Source of the DNA: Psychromarinibacter halotolerans
GTDB taxonomy: Bacteria; Pseudomonadota; Alphaproteobacteria; Rhodobacterales; Rhodobacteraceae
Reading direction: 5' to 3'
DNA length: 64,000 nt
Assembly (NCBI RefSeq): GCF_029168315.1
Contig: NZ_JARGYD010000001.1
Location: 620,001 to 684,000, forward strand
Below are positions 44,726 to 53,803 of the stretch, piece by piece. The position numbers and the translations under genes are program-made. The first letter of the stretch is position 1. Each line of letters begins with the position of its first letter. The notes under the pieces are model-generated. The model was not told the DNA's origin. It searched no databases and saw only the letters and a program-made list of their open reading frames with translations.

Positions 44726-45889
44726 TCAGGTGGATGGCGCGTCCATAACGGCAACGAAGAACCCGTCGCCTCCGTCCTCGGGGCTAAAGCGCCGGGACAG
44801 CGTCAGGGTCCAGCCCTTTGATGCGGCAAGGAATTCCTCGATCTGGGCGGAATTTTCGGCGGTCAGCATCGAGCAGGTCATGTAAACCAGCGTTCCGCCC
44901 GGCTTCACATGCCGCGCCGCGGTGGCAAGGATCTCGGCCTGCGTGCGGCACAGATCGTCCAGACGCTCGGGCGTCAACAACCATTTCGCTTCGGGGGTCC
45001 GGCGCCATGTGCCCGAGCCTGTGCAGGGCACGTCGCACAGCACCACGTCGAAGCGGTCCGCGTCGGCGATCGTCTCTTCGGTGACAATCGCCGCGCCCGC
45101 TCGCTCTGCCCGCACCGGCAGGTCACGCATCCGGCGCGGATCGGAATCATGCGCCGTCACGCGCGCGCCCCGAGCCGCCAGCGCCAGCGCCTTGCCCCCG
45201 CCCCCGGCGCAGTAGTCCAGCACGCGGGCGCCGGGTTCCAGCGGCACCGCCGCGCAGGCCGCCTGGCTGGAGGCGTCCTGAAGCTCGACCAAGCCATCGA
45301 GATAAGCGCGCGACTGCGCCACGCGGCGGGGGTTGGATGTCACCTCAAGCGCGGTGTCGGCCAGCGGATGCGGCGCGGTCTCGATCCCGTCGGCGGCCAG
45401 CATGGCGCGCACGTCCTCGCGGTCGGCCCGTGCGATATTCACCCGCAGGAACACCGGCGCGCGGGTCCGAAGCACGGCCAGCGCGGGCTCGGTCCGGTCG
45501 CCAAGGCTGTCGGACAGCGGCCCCATCAGCCAATCGGGCATGTCCAGCCGCACCGCGTCGGGCGCGTTGGACAGGTCCTGCCCCGCTTCCTCGGCCCCAA
45601 CAGGCGCGGGGGCGTATCCTTCGCCGGTGAACAGCGACGAGGGATCGGTGCCCGAAGCCCTTTGTGCGCCCAGCATCAGGCCGCGCCCGGTTTCCGCCCC
45701 GCCCAGCCACGCGAAGGACCGGCGGCAACGCAACGCGTCATAGACGTGGTCGCGGATGGCGGCGCGGTCACCGGAACCGGCATAGCGGTTCCGGCGCGCC
45801 CAGGTCGTCAGGACCTTTTCGGCGGGGGCGCCGGACAGAACCTCGTCCAGCACGGCGATGGCCGCCGCGATGCGTGCTCCGGGGGTCAC
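44726..45889 (-). CDS. RsmB/NOP-family RNA (cytosine-C5) methyltransferase
   Basis: A 387-residue SAM-dependent methyltransferase. SAM loop LDYCAGGGGKALALA, motif IV DVPCTGSGTWRR and motif VI YMTCSMLTAEN (catalytic cysteines in both) are those of RsmB-like m5C enzymes acting on rRNA or tRNA. The RNA-binding N-terminal domain is shorter than in E. coli RsmB (429 residues), so the exact target is uncertain. It starts at GTG 45889, ten bases after guaB. Confidence 0.88.
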   Translation of the reverse strand: MTPGARIAAAIAVLDEVLSGAPAEKVLTTWARRNRYAGSGDRAAIRDHVYDALRCRRSFAWLGGAETGRGLMLGAQRASGTDPSSLFTGEGYAPAPVGAEEAGQDLSNAPDAVRLDMPDWLMGPLSDSLGDRTEPALAVLRTRAPVFLRVNIARADREDVRAMLAADGIETAPHPLADTALEVTSNPRRVAQSRAYLDGLVELQDASSQAACAAVPLEPGARVLDYCAGGGGKALALAARGARVTAHDSDPRRMRDLPVRAERAGAAIVTEETIADADRFDVVLCDVPCTGSGTWRRTPEAKWLLTPERLDDLCRTQAEILATAARHVKPGGTLVYMTCSMLTAENSAQIEEFLAASKGWTLTLSRRFSPEDGGDGFFVAVMDAPST

Positions 45890-45899
45890 GGGTGGTCCG

Positions 45900-47348
45900 T
45901 CACATCAGCCGGTAGTTCGGCGACTCGCGCGTGATCTGAACATCGTGCACGTGGCTTTCCTTCAGCCCCGCGCCGGTGATCTTCACGAACTGACAGTTCT
46001 TGCGCATCTCGGGCACGGTGGCACAGCCGGTATAGCCCATCGCGGCCCGCAGACCGCCGACCAGCTGGTGGATCACCGCACCGGCAGAGCCTTTGTAGGG
46101 CACTTGCCCCTCGATGCCTTCCGGCACCAGCTTGTCGCTGGCGGCGTCCTTCTGGAAATAGCGGTCGGCCGAGCCGCGCGCCATCGCACCCATGCTGCCC
46201 ATGCCGCGATAGGACTTGAACGACCGGCCTTGGTACAGGATCACCTCTCCCGGGCTTTCGTCGGTCCCGGCAATCATCGAGCCGACCATCGCGCAGGACG
46301 CACCCGCCGCGATCGCCTTGGCGAAGTCGCCCGAGAACTTGATGCCGCCATCCGCGATGACCGGCACGTCGCCCGCCGCCGCCGCGCAGTCCATGACGGC
46401 AGTCAGCTGGGGCACGCCGACGCCGGCGACCATCCGCGTCGTGCAGATCGAGCCCGGCCCGATCCCCACCTTCACCGCGTCGGCGCCCGCGTCGATCAGT
46501 GCGCGCACGGCCTCACCGGTGGCGACGTTGCCCGCAATCACCTGAACTTCGTTCGACAGCAACTTGGCGCGGGTCACCGCCTCGAGCACGCCCTTGGAGT
46601 GACCGTGCGCGGTGTCGATGACCACGATGTCGACGCCCGCATCGACCAACGCCTCGGTCCGCTCGAAGCCCGAGTCGCCCACCGAGGTCGCCGCCGCGAC
46701 GCGCAGCCGGCCCAGCCGGTCCTTGCAGGCGGTCGGGTTCAGCACCGACATCTCGGTGTCCTTCAGGGTCAGCAGGCCGGTCAGCTTGCCGCTTTCGTCG
46801 GTGACCAGCAGCTTTTCGATCCGGCGCGCCTTCATCAGGCTGATCGCCTCGTCGCGGTCCGCCGGTTCCTGCAGGATCGCAAGATCTTTCGAGGTCATCA
46901 TCACCCGCACCGGCGTGTCGTCCGAAGTGGCGAAGCGCATGTCGCGGTTGGTGACGATGCCGACCACGCGGCCCTTCTCGTCCACCACCGGGAAGCCGGT
47001 GAAGTTGTAGCGGTCGATCAACGCCTTGGCGTCGGCCAGCGTCTGGTCCGACCGAAGCGTCACGGGATTGTACACGATGCCGCTTTCGAACCGTTTGACC
47101 CGGCTGACTTCGCGGGCCTGCGTCTCGACGTCCAGGTTCTTGTGGATCACGCCGATGCCGCCGGCCTGCGCCATCGTGATGGCCATCCGCGACTCTGTCA
47201 CGGTGTCCATCGCGGAACTGAGAAGCGGGATGTTCAGCGCGATCTGACGGGTCACAAGCGTCCGCGTATCCGCCGTGGACGGCAGCACGCTCGAGGCCGC
47301 CGGGACCAGTAGAACGTCGTCGAAAGTAAGGGCCTCGCGAATCTCCAT
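45900..47348 (-). CDS. guaB: IMP dehydrogenase
   Basis: Rate-limiting enzyme of GMP synthesis, 482 residues, oxidising IMP to XMP with NAD. It begins MEIREALTFDDVLLVPA, has the two CBS domains (about 95-200, VVDEKGRVVGIVTNRDMRF), the catalytic loop GIGPGSICTTRMVAGVG with its Cys, and the flap segment with YRGMGSMGAM. AAGGAG precedes the start. guaA, its pathway partner, lies about 9 kb away on the other strand. Confidence 0.97.
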   Translation of the reverse strand: MEIREALTFDDVLLVPAASSVLPSTADTRTLVTRQIALNIPLLSSAMDTVTESRMAITMAQAGGIGVIHKNLDVETQAREVSRVKRFESGIVYNPVTLRSDQTLADAKALIDRYNFTGFPVVDEKGRVVGIVTNRDMRFATSDDTPVRVMMTSKDLAILQEPADRDEAISLMKARRIEKLLVTDESGKLTGLLTLKDTEMSVLNPTACKDRLGRLRVAAATSVGDSGFERTEALVDAGVDIVVIDTAHGHSKGVLEAVTRAKLLSNEVQVIAGNVATGEAVRALIDAGADAVKVGIGPGSICTTRMVAGVGVPQLTAVMDCAAAAGDVPVIADGGIKFSGDFAKAIAAGASCAMVGSMIAGTDESPGEVILYQGRSFKSYRGMGSMGAMARGSADRYFQKDAASDKLVPEGIEGQVPYKGSAGAVIHQLVGGLRAAMGYTGCATVPEMRKNCQFVKITGAGLKESHVHDVQITRESPNYRLM

Positions 47349-47528
47349 GAGGGTCTCCTTTGGAGTTTTCGTTTTGGCAGTTTGCTATTTCACGCAAGTC
47401 GGAGAATGGAAAGGCCCAAATCCCTTTGCCGGTGCGACTGTCACCCTTGCCGGGAACGCAAGGCTGCGATCTTTCCCTTTTCGGCGGTTGCGCTATCATC
47501 GATATCCCCCGGATGAAGGAGACCGATG

Positions 47529-48407
47529 ATGCGGACGTGGTGCCTTGCATGTGCCGTGGCAATCGCGGGCCACGCGGCCAGCGCCGACGACTCGTGGCCC
47601 TTCAACGCCGAGGGCCGCGCCACCATTGGCCTGACGAACCGCATTCCGGGCGCCGCCCCCTTCCTTGCAGGCGACGTTCTGTTTTCGCTGGGCGTCAGCG
47701 GCACGCCTTTATCCTTCGAACTGGGCGCTTATGGCTACCTGAACCGGACCGACACCCCGCACGAGACCTATGGCGCGCTTGCGTGGACCTTCCCCGTGGC
47801 CAAGGTATCGGCGGGCGTGGTGAAGCCCGCCTATGACAGTTTTGCGCTGTCCGCTCTGGACCGGATTCTGCCGACGCTTGGTGCCGAGCGCGCGCGACAG
47901 ACCCGGTCCGAGGCGACATGGGGCGCGATGTTCGACGGCTACCTGCCGCTGGGCGCGCGGGTCGAGTCGCGGATCGGTCCGGTGGATCTGGCGGTGTCGG
48001 CGCATCGCGACAAAAGCCGCAAGGCCACGCTGGTCGCCGTGGGTGCCGCGTGGACGCAGGGCGCGTGGACGGTATCGGGCGCTGTCGAAGGCGACGTGGA
48101 CGACGACACCGGCACCCAAGCGAAACTGGCCGCCGAGTGGCGCGGTGACCGCCTAAGCGCGGGGGCGGCGGTGTTCGTCCCGGATTCCACCACCCTGCCC
48201 GACCTGCTGGAACTGTCCGGCACCTACGCGGCAGCGCCCCGGATCGAGCTTTCGGGCGCGGTGCAGATCCCGTTGGACGGCGCAGCGGCCACCGTGGCGG
48301 CGTCCGGGCGATACCAGATGAACAGCGGCATCGGCGTGAACATCGGCGCCGGGGTCGAAGACGGCCACGACGCGGTGGTCAGCACCTACCTCGATTGGCG
48401 GTTCTAA
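47529..48407 (+). CDS. Outer-membrane beta-barrel protein, unknown role
   Basis: A 292-residue secreted protein with a signal peptide ending near HAASA, followed by many short amphipathic strands (for example GLTNRIPGAAPFLAGDVLF) and a terminal Phe in DWRF, the mark of outer-membrane barrels. It resembles small Rhodobacteraceae porin-like proteins. I prefer the second ATG (47529), seven bases after AAGGAG. Divergent from guaB. Confidence 0.72.
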   Translation: MRTWCLACAVAIAGHAASADDSWPFNAEGRATIGLTNRIPGAAPFLAGDVLFSLGVSGTPLSFELGAYGYLNRTDTPHETYGALAWTFPVAKVSAGVVKPAYDSFALSALDRILPTLGAERARQTRSEATWGAMFDGYLPLGARVESRIGPVDLAVSAHRDKSRKATLVAVGAAWTQGAWTVSGAVEGDVDDDTGTQAKLAAEWRGDRLSAGAAVFVPDSTTLPDLLELSGTYAAAPRIELSGAVQIPLDGAAATVAASGRYQMNSGIGVNIGAGVEDGHDAVVSTYLDWRF

Positions 48408-48430
48408 GCGGGATTTTTGGGAGTGTGCCA

Positions 48431-48508
48431 GATGGGGTGAAACCCCATCCTACGGCCATTCTTCACGTCGCGTGCCCGTTTTTGCGTAGGATGGGGTTCT
48501 ACCCCATC
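48431..48508. repeat. REP/BIME-like palindromic element, copy 1
   Basis: Left arm GATGGGGTGAAACCCCATCCTACG (48431-48454, itself a small hairpin) and right arm at 48485-48508 are inverted copies with two mismatches, around a 30-base spacer. A second copy of the pair is at 50314-50403. Confidence 0.85.
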
Positions 48509-48522
48509 CCACCAACCACACT

Positions 48523-49476
48523 TCAGGCCAGCCCGAGCTTGCGCTGCCGCGCGTCGCGCAGGCGGGCGAAATCGTCACCGGCGTGATAGCTGGACCGCGT
48601 CAGCGGCGTGGCCGATACCATCAGGAAGCCCTTACCGAACGCGGCCTTTTCGTAGCCCGCGAATTCCTCGGGGGTGACGAACCGGTCGACGCGGTGGTGC
48701 TTCGGCGTCGGCTGAAGGTACTGACCGATGGTCAGGAAATCGATGTCGGCGGCGCGCATGTCGTCCATGACCTGCAGCACGGCTTGTCGATCCTCGCCCA
48801 GACCCACCATGATGCCCGACTTGGTGAACATCGACGGGTCCATTTCTTTCACCCGCTGCAACAGGCGCAGGGAATGGAAGTAGCGGGCGCCTGGGCGGAC
48901 CTCGGGGTACAGGCCGGGAACCGTTTCAAGGTTGTGGTTGAACACGTCCGGCCGCGCCTCGACCACCACTTCCAGCGATCCTGGCTTCGACTTCAGGAAG
49001 TCGGGCGTCAGGATCTCGATGGTGGTGTCCGGCGCGCGCTTGCGGATGGCGCGGATGGTCATCGCGAAATGCTCGGCCCCGCCATCCTCAACGTCGTCGC
49101 GGTCGACCGAGGTGATCACGACATGGTTCAGCCCCAGCTTGGCCACGGCGTCGGCGACGCGCCCCGGTTCGAACACGTCCAGCGCCTCGGGCGGCTTACC
49201 GGTGGCGATGTTGCAGAACGAACAGGCACGGGTGCAGACCTCGCCCATGATCATCATGGTGGCGTGGCCCTGGCTCCAGCACTCGCCGACGTTGGGACAG
49301 CCGGCTTCTTCGCAGACCGTGGTCAGCTTGTGCTCGCGCATGATGTCGCGCGTTTCCTTGTAGCCGGCGCTAACGGGTGCCTTGACGCGGATCCAGTCGG
49401 GTTTCTTCGGCTGGGCGTTATCCGGGCGGTGCGCCTTTTCCGGGTGGCGCTGATCGGGAATCTTCAGATCACGCAT
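48523..49476 (-). CDS. lipA: Lipoyl synthase
   Basis: Radical SAM enzyme that inserts two sulfurs into octanoyl groups on lipoate-dependent enzymes, 317 residues. Auxiliary cluster Cys55, Cys60, Cys66 in TTVCEEAGCPNVGECW and radical SAM cluster Cys81, Cys85, Cys88 in CTRACSFC are intact, as is the C-terminal RSSYHA serine motif. I chose ATG 49476 because GAGGAGG is four bases ahead; the longer reading has no support. Confidence 0.96.
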   Translation of the reverse strand: MRDLKIPDQRHPEKAHRPDNAQPKKPDWIRVKAPVSAGYKETRDIMREHKLTTVCEEAGCPNVGECWSQGHATMMIMGEVCTRACSFCNIATGKPPEALDVFEPGRVADAVAKLGLNHVVITSVDRDDVEDGGAEHFAMTIRAIRKRAPDTTIEILTPDFLKSKPGSLEVVVEARPDVFNHNLETVPGLYPEVRPGARYFHSLRLLQRVKEMDPSMFTKSGIMVGLGEDRQAVLQVMDDMRAADIDFLTIGQYLQPTPKHHRVDRFVTPEEFAGYEKAAFGKGFLMVSATPLTRSSYHAGDDFARLRDARQRKLGLA

Positions 49477-49674
49477 GGGACCTCCTCGCTTGCCTGCTAT
49501 GTAATGCATTTCCAACGGAAACCCCAACAGGCAAAGCGACGCTTTCGAATAACCGCATGGCGGCTATGCGCGTCGAACCGTGCCAAATCGTGCCGTGGCG
49601 TGTTGCGGCCCGTTGTCCCGGCCAGCTAAGACCCTTCGCAAACGCAGCATTTCAGCAAGACGAGGAACGAGCGC

Positions 49675-50223
49675 ATGAAAGCCGGTCAGACCCTTCCCAA
49701 CATCACCTTCCGCACCCGCGTTCGCGACGAGGCCGTCGGCGGCCCGAACCCGTTCCGCTGGCAGGACATGACCACCGACGACTACTTCAAAGGCAAGCGC
49801 GTCGTCCTGTTCTCGCTGCCGGGCGCCTTCACGCCGACCTGCTCGACCTACCAGCTGCCGGGCTTCGAAGAGAACTTCGCCACCTTCCAGGAACTGGGCA
49901 TCGACGAGATCTACTGCATGTCGGTCAACGACAGCTTCGTGATGAACCAGTGGGCGAAGGCCCAGGGCATCCAGAACGTGAAGGTCATCCCCGACGGCTC
50001 GGGCGAGTTCACCCGCCGCATGGGCATGCTGGTCGCGAAGGACAACCTGGGCTTCGGCATGCGCTCGTGGCGCTATGCGGCCATCGTCAACGATGGCGTG
50101 ATCGAAGCGTGGTTCGAAGAGCCGGGCCTGTGCGACAACCACGGCGAAGACCCCTATGGCGAGTCGAGCCCCGAGAACCTGCTGAAGTACCTCAAGGAAG
50201 CCAAAGCGACCGCCGCCGCCTGA
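49675..50223 (+). CDS. Peroxiredoxin (Prx5-type)
   Basis: A 182-residue thiol peroxidase with peroxidatic Cys56 in PGAFTPTCSTYQ, the Prx5 pattern, plus DNHGEDPYGESSP near the end, common in these proteins. It reduces hydroperoxides with glutathione, glutaredoxin or thioredoxin. A catalase gene follows in the same direction, 300 bases on. GAGGAA precedes the start. Confidence 0.92.
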   Translation: MKAGQTLPNITFRTRVRDEAVGGPNPFRWQDMTTDDYFKGKRVVLFSLPGAFTPTCSTYQLPGFEENFATFQELGIDEIYCMSVNDSFVMNQWAKAQGIQNVKVIPDGSGEFTRRMGMLVAKDNLGFGMRSWRYAAIVNDGVIEAWFEEPGLCDNHGEDPYGESSPENLLKYLKEAKATAAA

Positions 50224-50262
50224 TCGCGGCGCGGGTTTCGCGCGCTATCTGAATGAATTTAG

Positions 50263-50301
50263 CCCGGCAGTCCCTTCGGATTGCCGGGTTTTTCTTGTTT
50301 T
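50263..50301 (+). terminator. Peroxiredoxin terminator
   Basis: CCCGGCA-G-TCC pairs with GGA-T-TGCCGGG around CTTC, followed by TTTTTCTTGTTTT. A textbook rho-independent terminator. Confidence 0.93.
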
Positions 50302-50313
50302 AGGGTCGGTGTA

Positions 50314-50403
50314 ATGGGGTGAAACCCCATCCTACGGGGCCGCCGTCGTTCACGGTGATACCGACGGGGCCAATGTGGGCGTAGGATGGGGTTCCACCCC
50401 ATC
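50314..50403. repeat. REP/BIME-like palindromic element, copy 2
   Basis: ATGGGGTGAAACCCCATCCTACG (50314-50336) is inverted at 50380-50403 (CGTAGGATGGGG...). The arms match those at 48431-48508 almost exactly while the spacer between them differs. Confidence 0.85.
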
Positions 50404-50525
50404 TGACCCACCATCACCCACGCCACCCCGCCTCCACAGCCCCCATCCGCACGAACCCATCGACGCCGCGCCGCGCCGTTCTACCTCCTCCGGCAACCAG
50501 ACATTTCCAGATTCGGAGGACGCAT

Positions 50526-52031
50526 ATGTTCAGGAAACTCACCACGACCGCAGGTGCTCCGGTTCCCAGCAACCAGGACAGCCTGACCGCGGGGCCGCGT
50601 GGCCCGGTCCTGATGCAGGACTACCAACTGCTCGAGAAACTCGCCCACCAGAACCGCGAACGCATCCCCGAACGCACCGTCCACGCCAAGGGCTGGGGCG
50701 CGCATGGGGTTCTGAAGATCACCGGCGACATTTCGAAATACACCATCGCCAAGGCGCTGCAGCCGGGCGCCGAGACGCCGATGCTTGCCCGGTTCTCGAC
50801 CGTGGCGGGCGAATCCGGCGCCGCCGACCACGAACGCGACGTGCGGGGGTTCTCGCTGAAGTTCTACACCGAGGACGGCAACTGGGACCTCGTGGGCAAC
50901 AACACGCCCGTGTTCTTCGTCCGCGACCCGTACAAGTTCCCCGACTTCATCCACACGCAGAAACGGCACCCCAAGACCAATTTGCGCTCGCCCACCGCGA
51001 TGTGGGATTTCTGGTCGCTGTCGCCGGAATCGCTGCACCAGGTCACCATCCTGATGTCCGACCGCGGCCTGCCGCAGTCGCCGATGCACATGAACGGCTA
51101 CGGGTCGCACACCTTCTCGTTCTGGAACGCCGAGGGCGAACGCTTCTGGGTCAAGTTCCACTTCAAGACCGAGCAGGGCCACGACTATTACACCAACTCG
51201 GATGCCGAGAAGGTCGTGGGCAAGACCCGCGAGGGCTATCAGGAACGGCTGTACACCGCGATCGACGAGGGCGATTTCCCGCGCTGGAAGGTGCAGGTCC
51301 AGATCATGCCCGAGACCGACGCCGAGAAGACGGACTATAACCCGTTCGACCTGACCAAGGTCTGGCCGCACGCGGACTATCCGCCCATCGACATCGGCGT
51401 GCTGGAACTGAACCGGAACCCCGAGAACTATTTCCAGGAAATCGAGTACGCCGCCTTCAGCCCGTCGAACATCGTGCCCGGCATCTCGTTCTCGCCGGAC
51501 AAGATGTTGCAGGCGCGGATCTTCTCCTACGCCGATGCGCACCGTTACCGGCTGGGCACGCATTACGAGCAGATGCCGGTGAACCAGCCGCGTTGCCCCG
51601 TGCATCACTATCACAAGGACGGCGCGATGAATTACGCCGGGCTTCAGACCGGCACACCCGACGCCTATTACGAGCCGAACTCGGTCGATGGCGCTCCCGT
51701 CGAGGTACCCGAGGCGCAGGAACCGCCGCTGAAGGTGTCGGGCGATGCCGACCGCTACGATCACCGCAAGGGGCATGACGACTTCACGCAGGTGACGGCG
51801 CTGTTCAACATCTTCGACGATGGCGAAAAAGAGAGGCTGTATTCCAACGTCGCCGCCGCGATGGGCGGGGTCCCGGCCGAGATCATCGAACGTCAGTGCA
51901 AGCTGTTCGATCAGGTCCACCCGGACTACGGCAAGGGCGTACGCGACGCCGTGCGTGCGGCTGACCCGGACAAGTACGACCCCAACGCCGTGCCGGTGAC
52001 CGAGAAGACGCCGCAGCAGGCTGCCGAATAA
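50526..52031 (+). CDS. katA: Catalase (monofunctional, small-subunit type)
   Basis: Heme catalase of 501 residues. Catalytic His53 (RTVHAKGWGAHG), Asn126 (GNNTPVFFVRDP) and proximal heme ligand Tyr335 (RIFSYADAHRYRLG) are in place. The size fits clade 3 small-subunit catalases. GGAGG precedes the ATG. Together with the upstream peroxiredoxin it forms a peroxide defence pair, though transcribed separately. Confidence 0.96.
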   Translation: MFRKLTTTAGAPVPSNQDSLTAGPRGPVLMQDYQLLEKLAHQNRERIPERTVHAKGWGAHGVLKITGDISKYTIAKALQPGAETPMLARFSTVAGESGAADHERDVRGFSLKFYTEDGNWDLVGNNTPVFFVRDPYKFPDFIHTQKRHPKTNLRSPTAMWDFWSLSPESLHQVTILMSDRGLPQSPMHMNGYGSHTFSFWNAEGERFWVKFHFKTEQGHDYYTNSDAEKVVGKTREGYQERLYTAIDEGDFPRWKVQVQIMPETDAEKTDYNPFDLTKVWPHADYPPIDIGVLELNRNPENYFQEIEYAAFSPSNIVPGISFSPDKMLQARIFSYADAHRYRLGTHYEQMPVNQPRCPVHHYHKDGAMNYAGLQTGTPDAYYEPNSVDGAPVEVPEAQEPPLKVSGDADRYDHRKGHDDFTQVTALFNIFDDGEKERLYSNVAAAMGGVPAEIIERQCKLFDQVHPDYGKGVRDAVRAADPDKYDPNAVPVTEKTPQQAAE

Positions 52032-52049
52032 GGCCGACGAACCCGACAG

Positions 52050-52076
52050 GGGCGCGCGGTAATTTGCCGTGCGCCC
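52050..52076 (+). terminator. Catalase terminator
   Basis: GGGCGCGCGG pairs with CCGTGCGCCC (one mismatch) with TTG after it. It lies 18 bases past the stop. Confidence 0.6.
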
Positions 52077-52086
52077 TTGTGCCGTC

Positions 52087-52257
52087 TCAGCTGTCGGTGA
52101 ACGCGATCACCAGCGTGGCGCCGATGATCCAGATGGCGAAGGCGGCGAAAATGCCGACCGTCAGGGAATAAATCCCCAGCACACCGCCGAGGGCCGCGAC
52201 GACACCGGCGCCGCCCACGACCCCCTGAAGCGCCCGGCGTTTGTTGCGAAAGCTCAT
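52087..52257 (-). CDS. Very small membrane protein
   Basis: A 56-residue protein, MSFRNKRRALQGVVGGAGVVAA..., with two hydrophobic helices (about 11-32 and 34-53). GGGAGGACGCG precedes the ATG, which supports it as a real gene. It ends close to the catalase terminator. No known family. Confidence 0.65.
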   Translation of the reverse strand: MSFRNKRRALQGVVGGAGVVAALGGVLGIYSLTVGIFAAFAIWIIGATLVIAFTDS

Positions 52258-52365
52258 CGCGTCCTCCCTTGGCTTCCTGGATACGCGGCAGGATGACACC
52301 GGACGGCGTGCGCGACATTGACCTGCATCATACGGGCCTGCGGGCAATCCGATGGCCCACCCCGC

Positions 52366-52401
52366 AAAAGCAAAGGGCGCCCGTCCCCACAGGCGCCCTT
52401 T
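52366..52401 (-). terminator. Terminator of the DUF6456 gene
   Basis: A perfect 10-bp stem AAAGGGCGCC/GGCGCCCTTT; on the minus strand it is followed by GCTTTTG. It lies 20 bases past the stop. Confidence 0.85.
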
Positions 52402-52421
52402 CTGCTGTTCAGACGTTTCCG

Positions 52422-53540
52422 TCAGCCGATCATCTGCGCCTCGGCCCCCAGCGTCGCATAGTGCCGTTTCAACCGTTGCAGCGCGATCTTCAGGACGATC
52501 TTGCCAGAGCGCGCCGACCAGCCCATGCGTTTCTCGGCCTGCTCCATGCCTTCCAGAAAACAGCAGCACCGCAGCACCACGTCGCCCAGCCCCGGGCCGA
52601 GGTCCTTCAGCGCCGCCGCGACGCGGGCGCGGGCGCGTTCCGACCCCTGCCCGTCCAACGACCCGCCGAACCCGCCGCGATCCGCGCCGGTCAGGAAACG
52701 GTCCCAGTTCTGCGCCACGCGCGGTCCCAACTGCGCCAGTTCGAAATCCTCGCGCAGGCGCTCGCCCGCGGTCACAAGGTCGGCGTCCAGAAACGGGTTG
52801 CCGTCCTTGTCGCGCCGCCGCGCCAGCGCCACCAGCGGGCTTTCGTTCGCGTTATAGCGGGCGCGTCGACCGGGCCGCTTGCCCTGCTCGGGGTCGGCCT
52901 GCGCGTACTCGCGGTGCTGTTCGCCGAAGGCCGACGGCGCCTCGGCCAGCCCGGGCTGGGCGTCATGCTCGGCCAGAAGCCGCTTCAGCGCCGCGCGGCC
53001 TGCCGCGGTGATCCGGTAGCGGGCGACGCGGCCCTTGGCCTTGCCCTCGATCCAGTCCTTCACGACGAAGGCCTCGGCGATGTCGGTGTCCAGCACGGCG
53101 GTGCGCACGCTGCGCCCGTCCGAGGTTTCGCGGACGACCACCGCCTTTTCCATCCCCGGCGCCAGCGCCAGCACTGCATCGGGCTCGGACAGGCGCCGCA
53201 GGATGCGCCTTGCTTCGGTATTCACCTTCTCGACGTCGGGCCACGTCTCCTTGCTGATGCGGCTGTCCATTTTCATGTTCCGGGTATCCTTGCTTGAAAA
53301 GTTCGGCTGGCTGCGGGCGTCGGCCGCCAGCCTGTTGAATGCCCTGTCAACGACAGGGTCGTCCCGCCGACCCTCGTTGCGCCTGACGTGGCGCATCACG
53401 GTGGACGCATGACAGCCCGCAAGCCGCGCCAGCGCCCTGATCGACTGTCCGCATTCCGTGTGGACCAGATAGTGGCGCACATGGACCGGCAGCCAGTCCG
53501 GGAATGGGTTCCCGGATCCGGTTCCTCTGTATCCCGTCAT
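52422..53540 (-). CDS. DUF6456 helix-turn-helix protein
   Basis: A 372-residue protein found in Rhodobacteraceae. The N-terminal part has a helix-turn-helix like SIRALARLAGCHASTVMRHVRR (residues about 32-53), which looks DNA-binding; the middle resembles a winged-helix (WIEGKAKGRVARYRITAAGRAALKRL) and the C-terminal domain of about 150 residues contains RLREDFELAQLGPRVAQNWDRFL and ends in a helical LQRLKRHY segment. Probably a transcription factor. I chose the ATG at 53540; an upstream extension is possible. A perfect DnaA box lies between this gene and the divergent DUF6477 gene. Confidence 0.78.
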   Translation of the reverse strand: MTGYRGTGSGNPFPDWLPVHVRHYLVHTECGQSIRALARLAGCHASTVMRHVRRNEGRRDDPVVDRAFNRLAADARSQPNFSSKDTRNMKMDSRISKETWPDVEKVNTEARRILRRLSEPDAVLALAPGMEKAVVVRETSDGRSVRTAVLDTDIAEAFVVKDWIEGKAKGRVARYRITAAGRAALKRLLAEHDAQPGLAEAPSAFGEQHREYAQADPEQGKRPGRRARYNANESPLVALARRRDKDGNPFLDADLVTAGERLREDFELAQLGPRVAQNWDRFLTGADRGGFGGSLDGQGSERARARVAAALKDLGPGLGDVVLRCCCFLEGMEQAEKRMGWSARSGKIVLKIALQRLKRHYATLGAEAQMIG

Positions 53541-53666
53541 CGTGTTCGATGCCCCTGACGGTGGTTTCCAGACGTTCCGCGAATGAAGAAAGCGCGTCCC
53601 CCGCGCACCCCTCAAGCGCAAAAGCAATGACAACTTGGGGTGGAATTAGTTTCCAATTGGTTAATT

Positions 53667-53675
53667 TTATCCACA
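53667..53675 (+). promoter_or_regulatory. Consensus DnaA box
   Basis: TTATCCACA, the exact DnaA consensus, in an AT-rich divergent promoter region between the DUF6456 and DUF6477 genes. Only one perfect box is present, so this is regulation rather than an origin. Confidence 0.6.
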
Positions 53676-53803
53676 GACCGGTAAGACTGTCCCCAATTTC
53701 TAAATATTGTCCTAACGCCAAGCCCGTGAAGCCTTGTTGCGCAACGCCCTGCGCGGTGCGGTCATGTTGGTCGCTGTCACGATTGGAACAGCGAGGTCTT
53801 GCC

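Larger units (their letters stand above)
50224..50525 (+). other. Intergenic region with terminator and REP element
   Basis: About 300 bases between the peroxiredoxin and catalase genes. It contains the peroxiredoxin terminator, the second REP-like element, and a CA-rich stretch before the catalase start. I see no OxyR-like site by eye. Confidence 0.7.

Noticed and set aside
53660..53680. Replication origin at the DnaA box
   Set aside because: A single perfect box without clustered boxes, an AT-rich unwinding element or origin genes does not support oriC.
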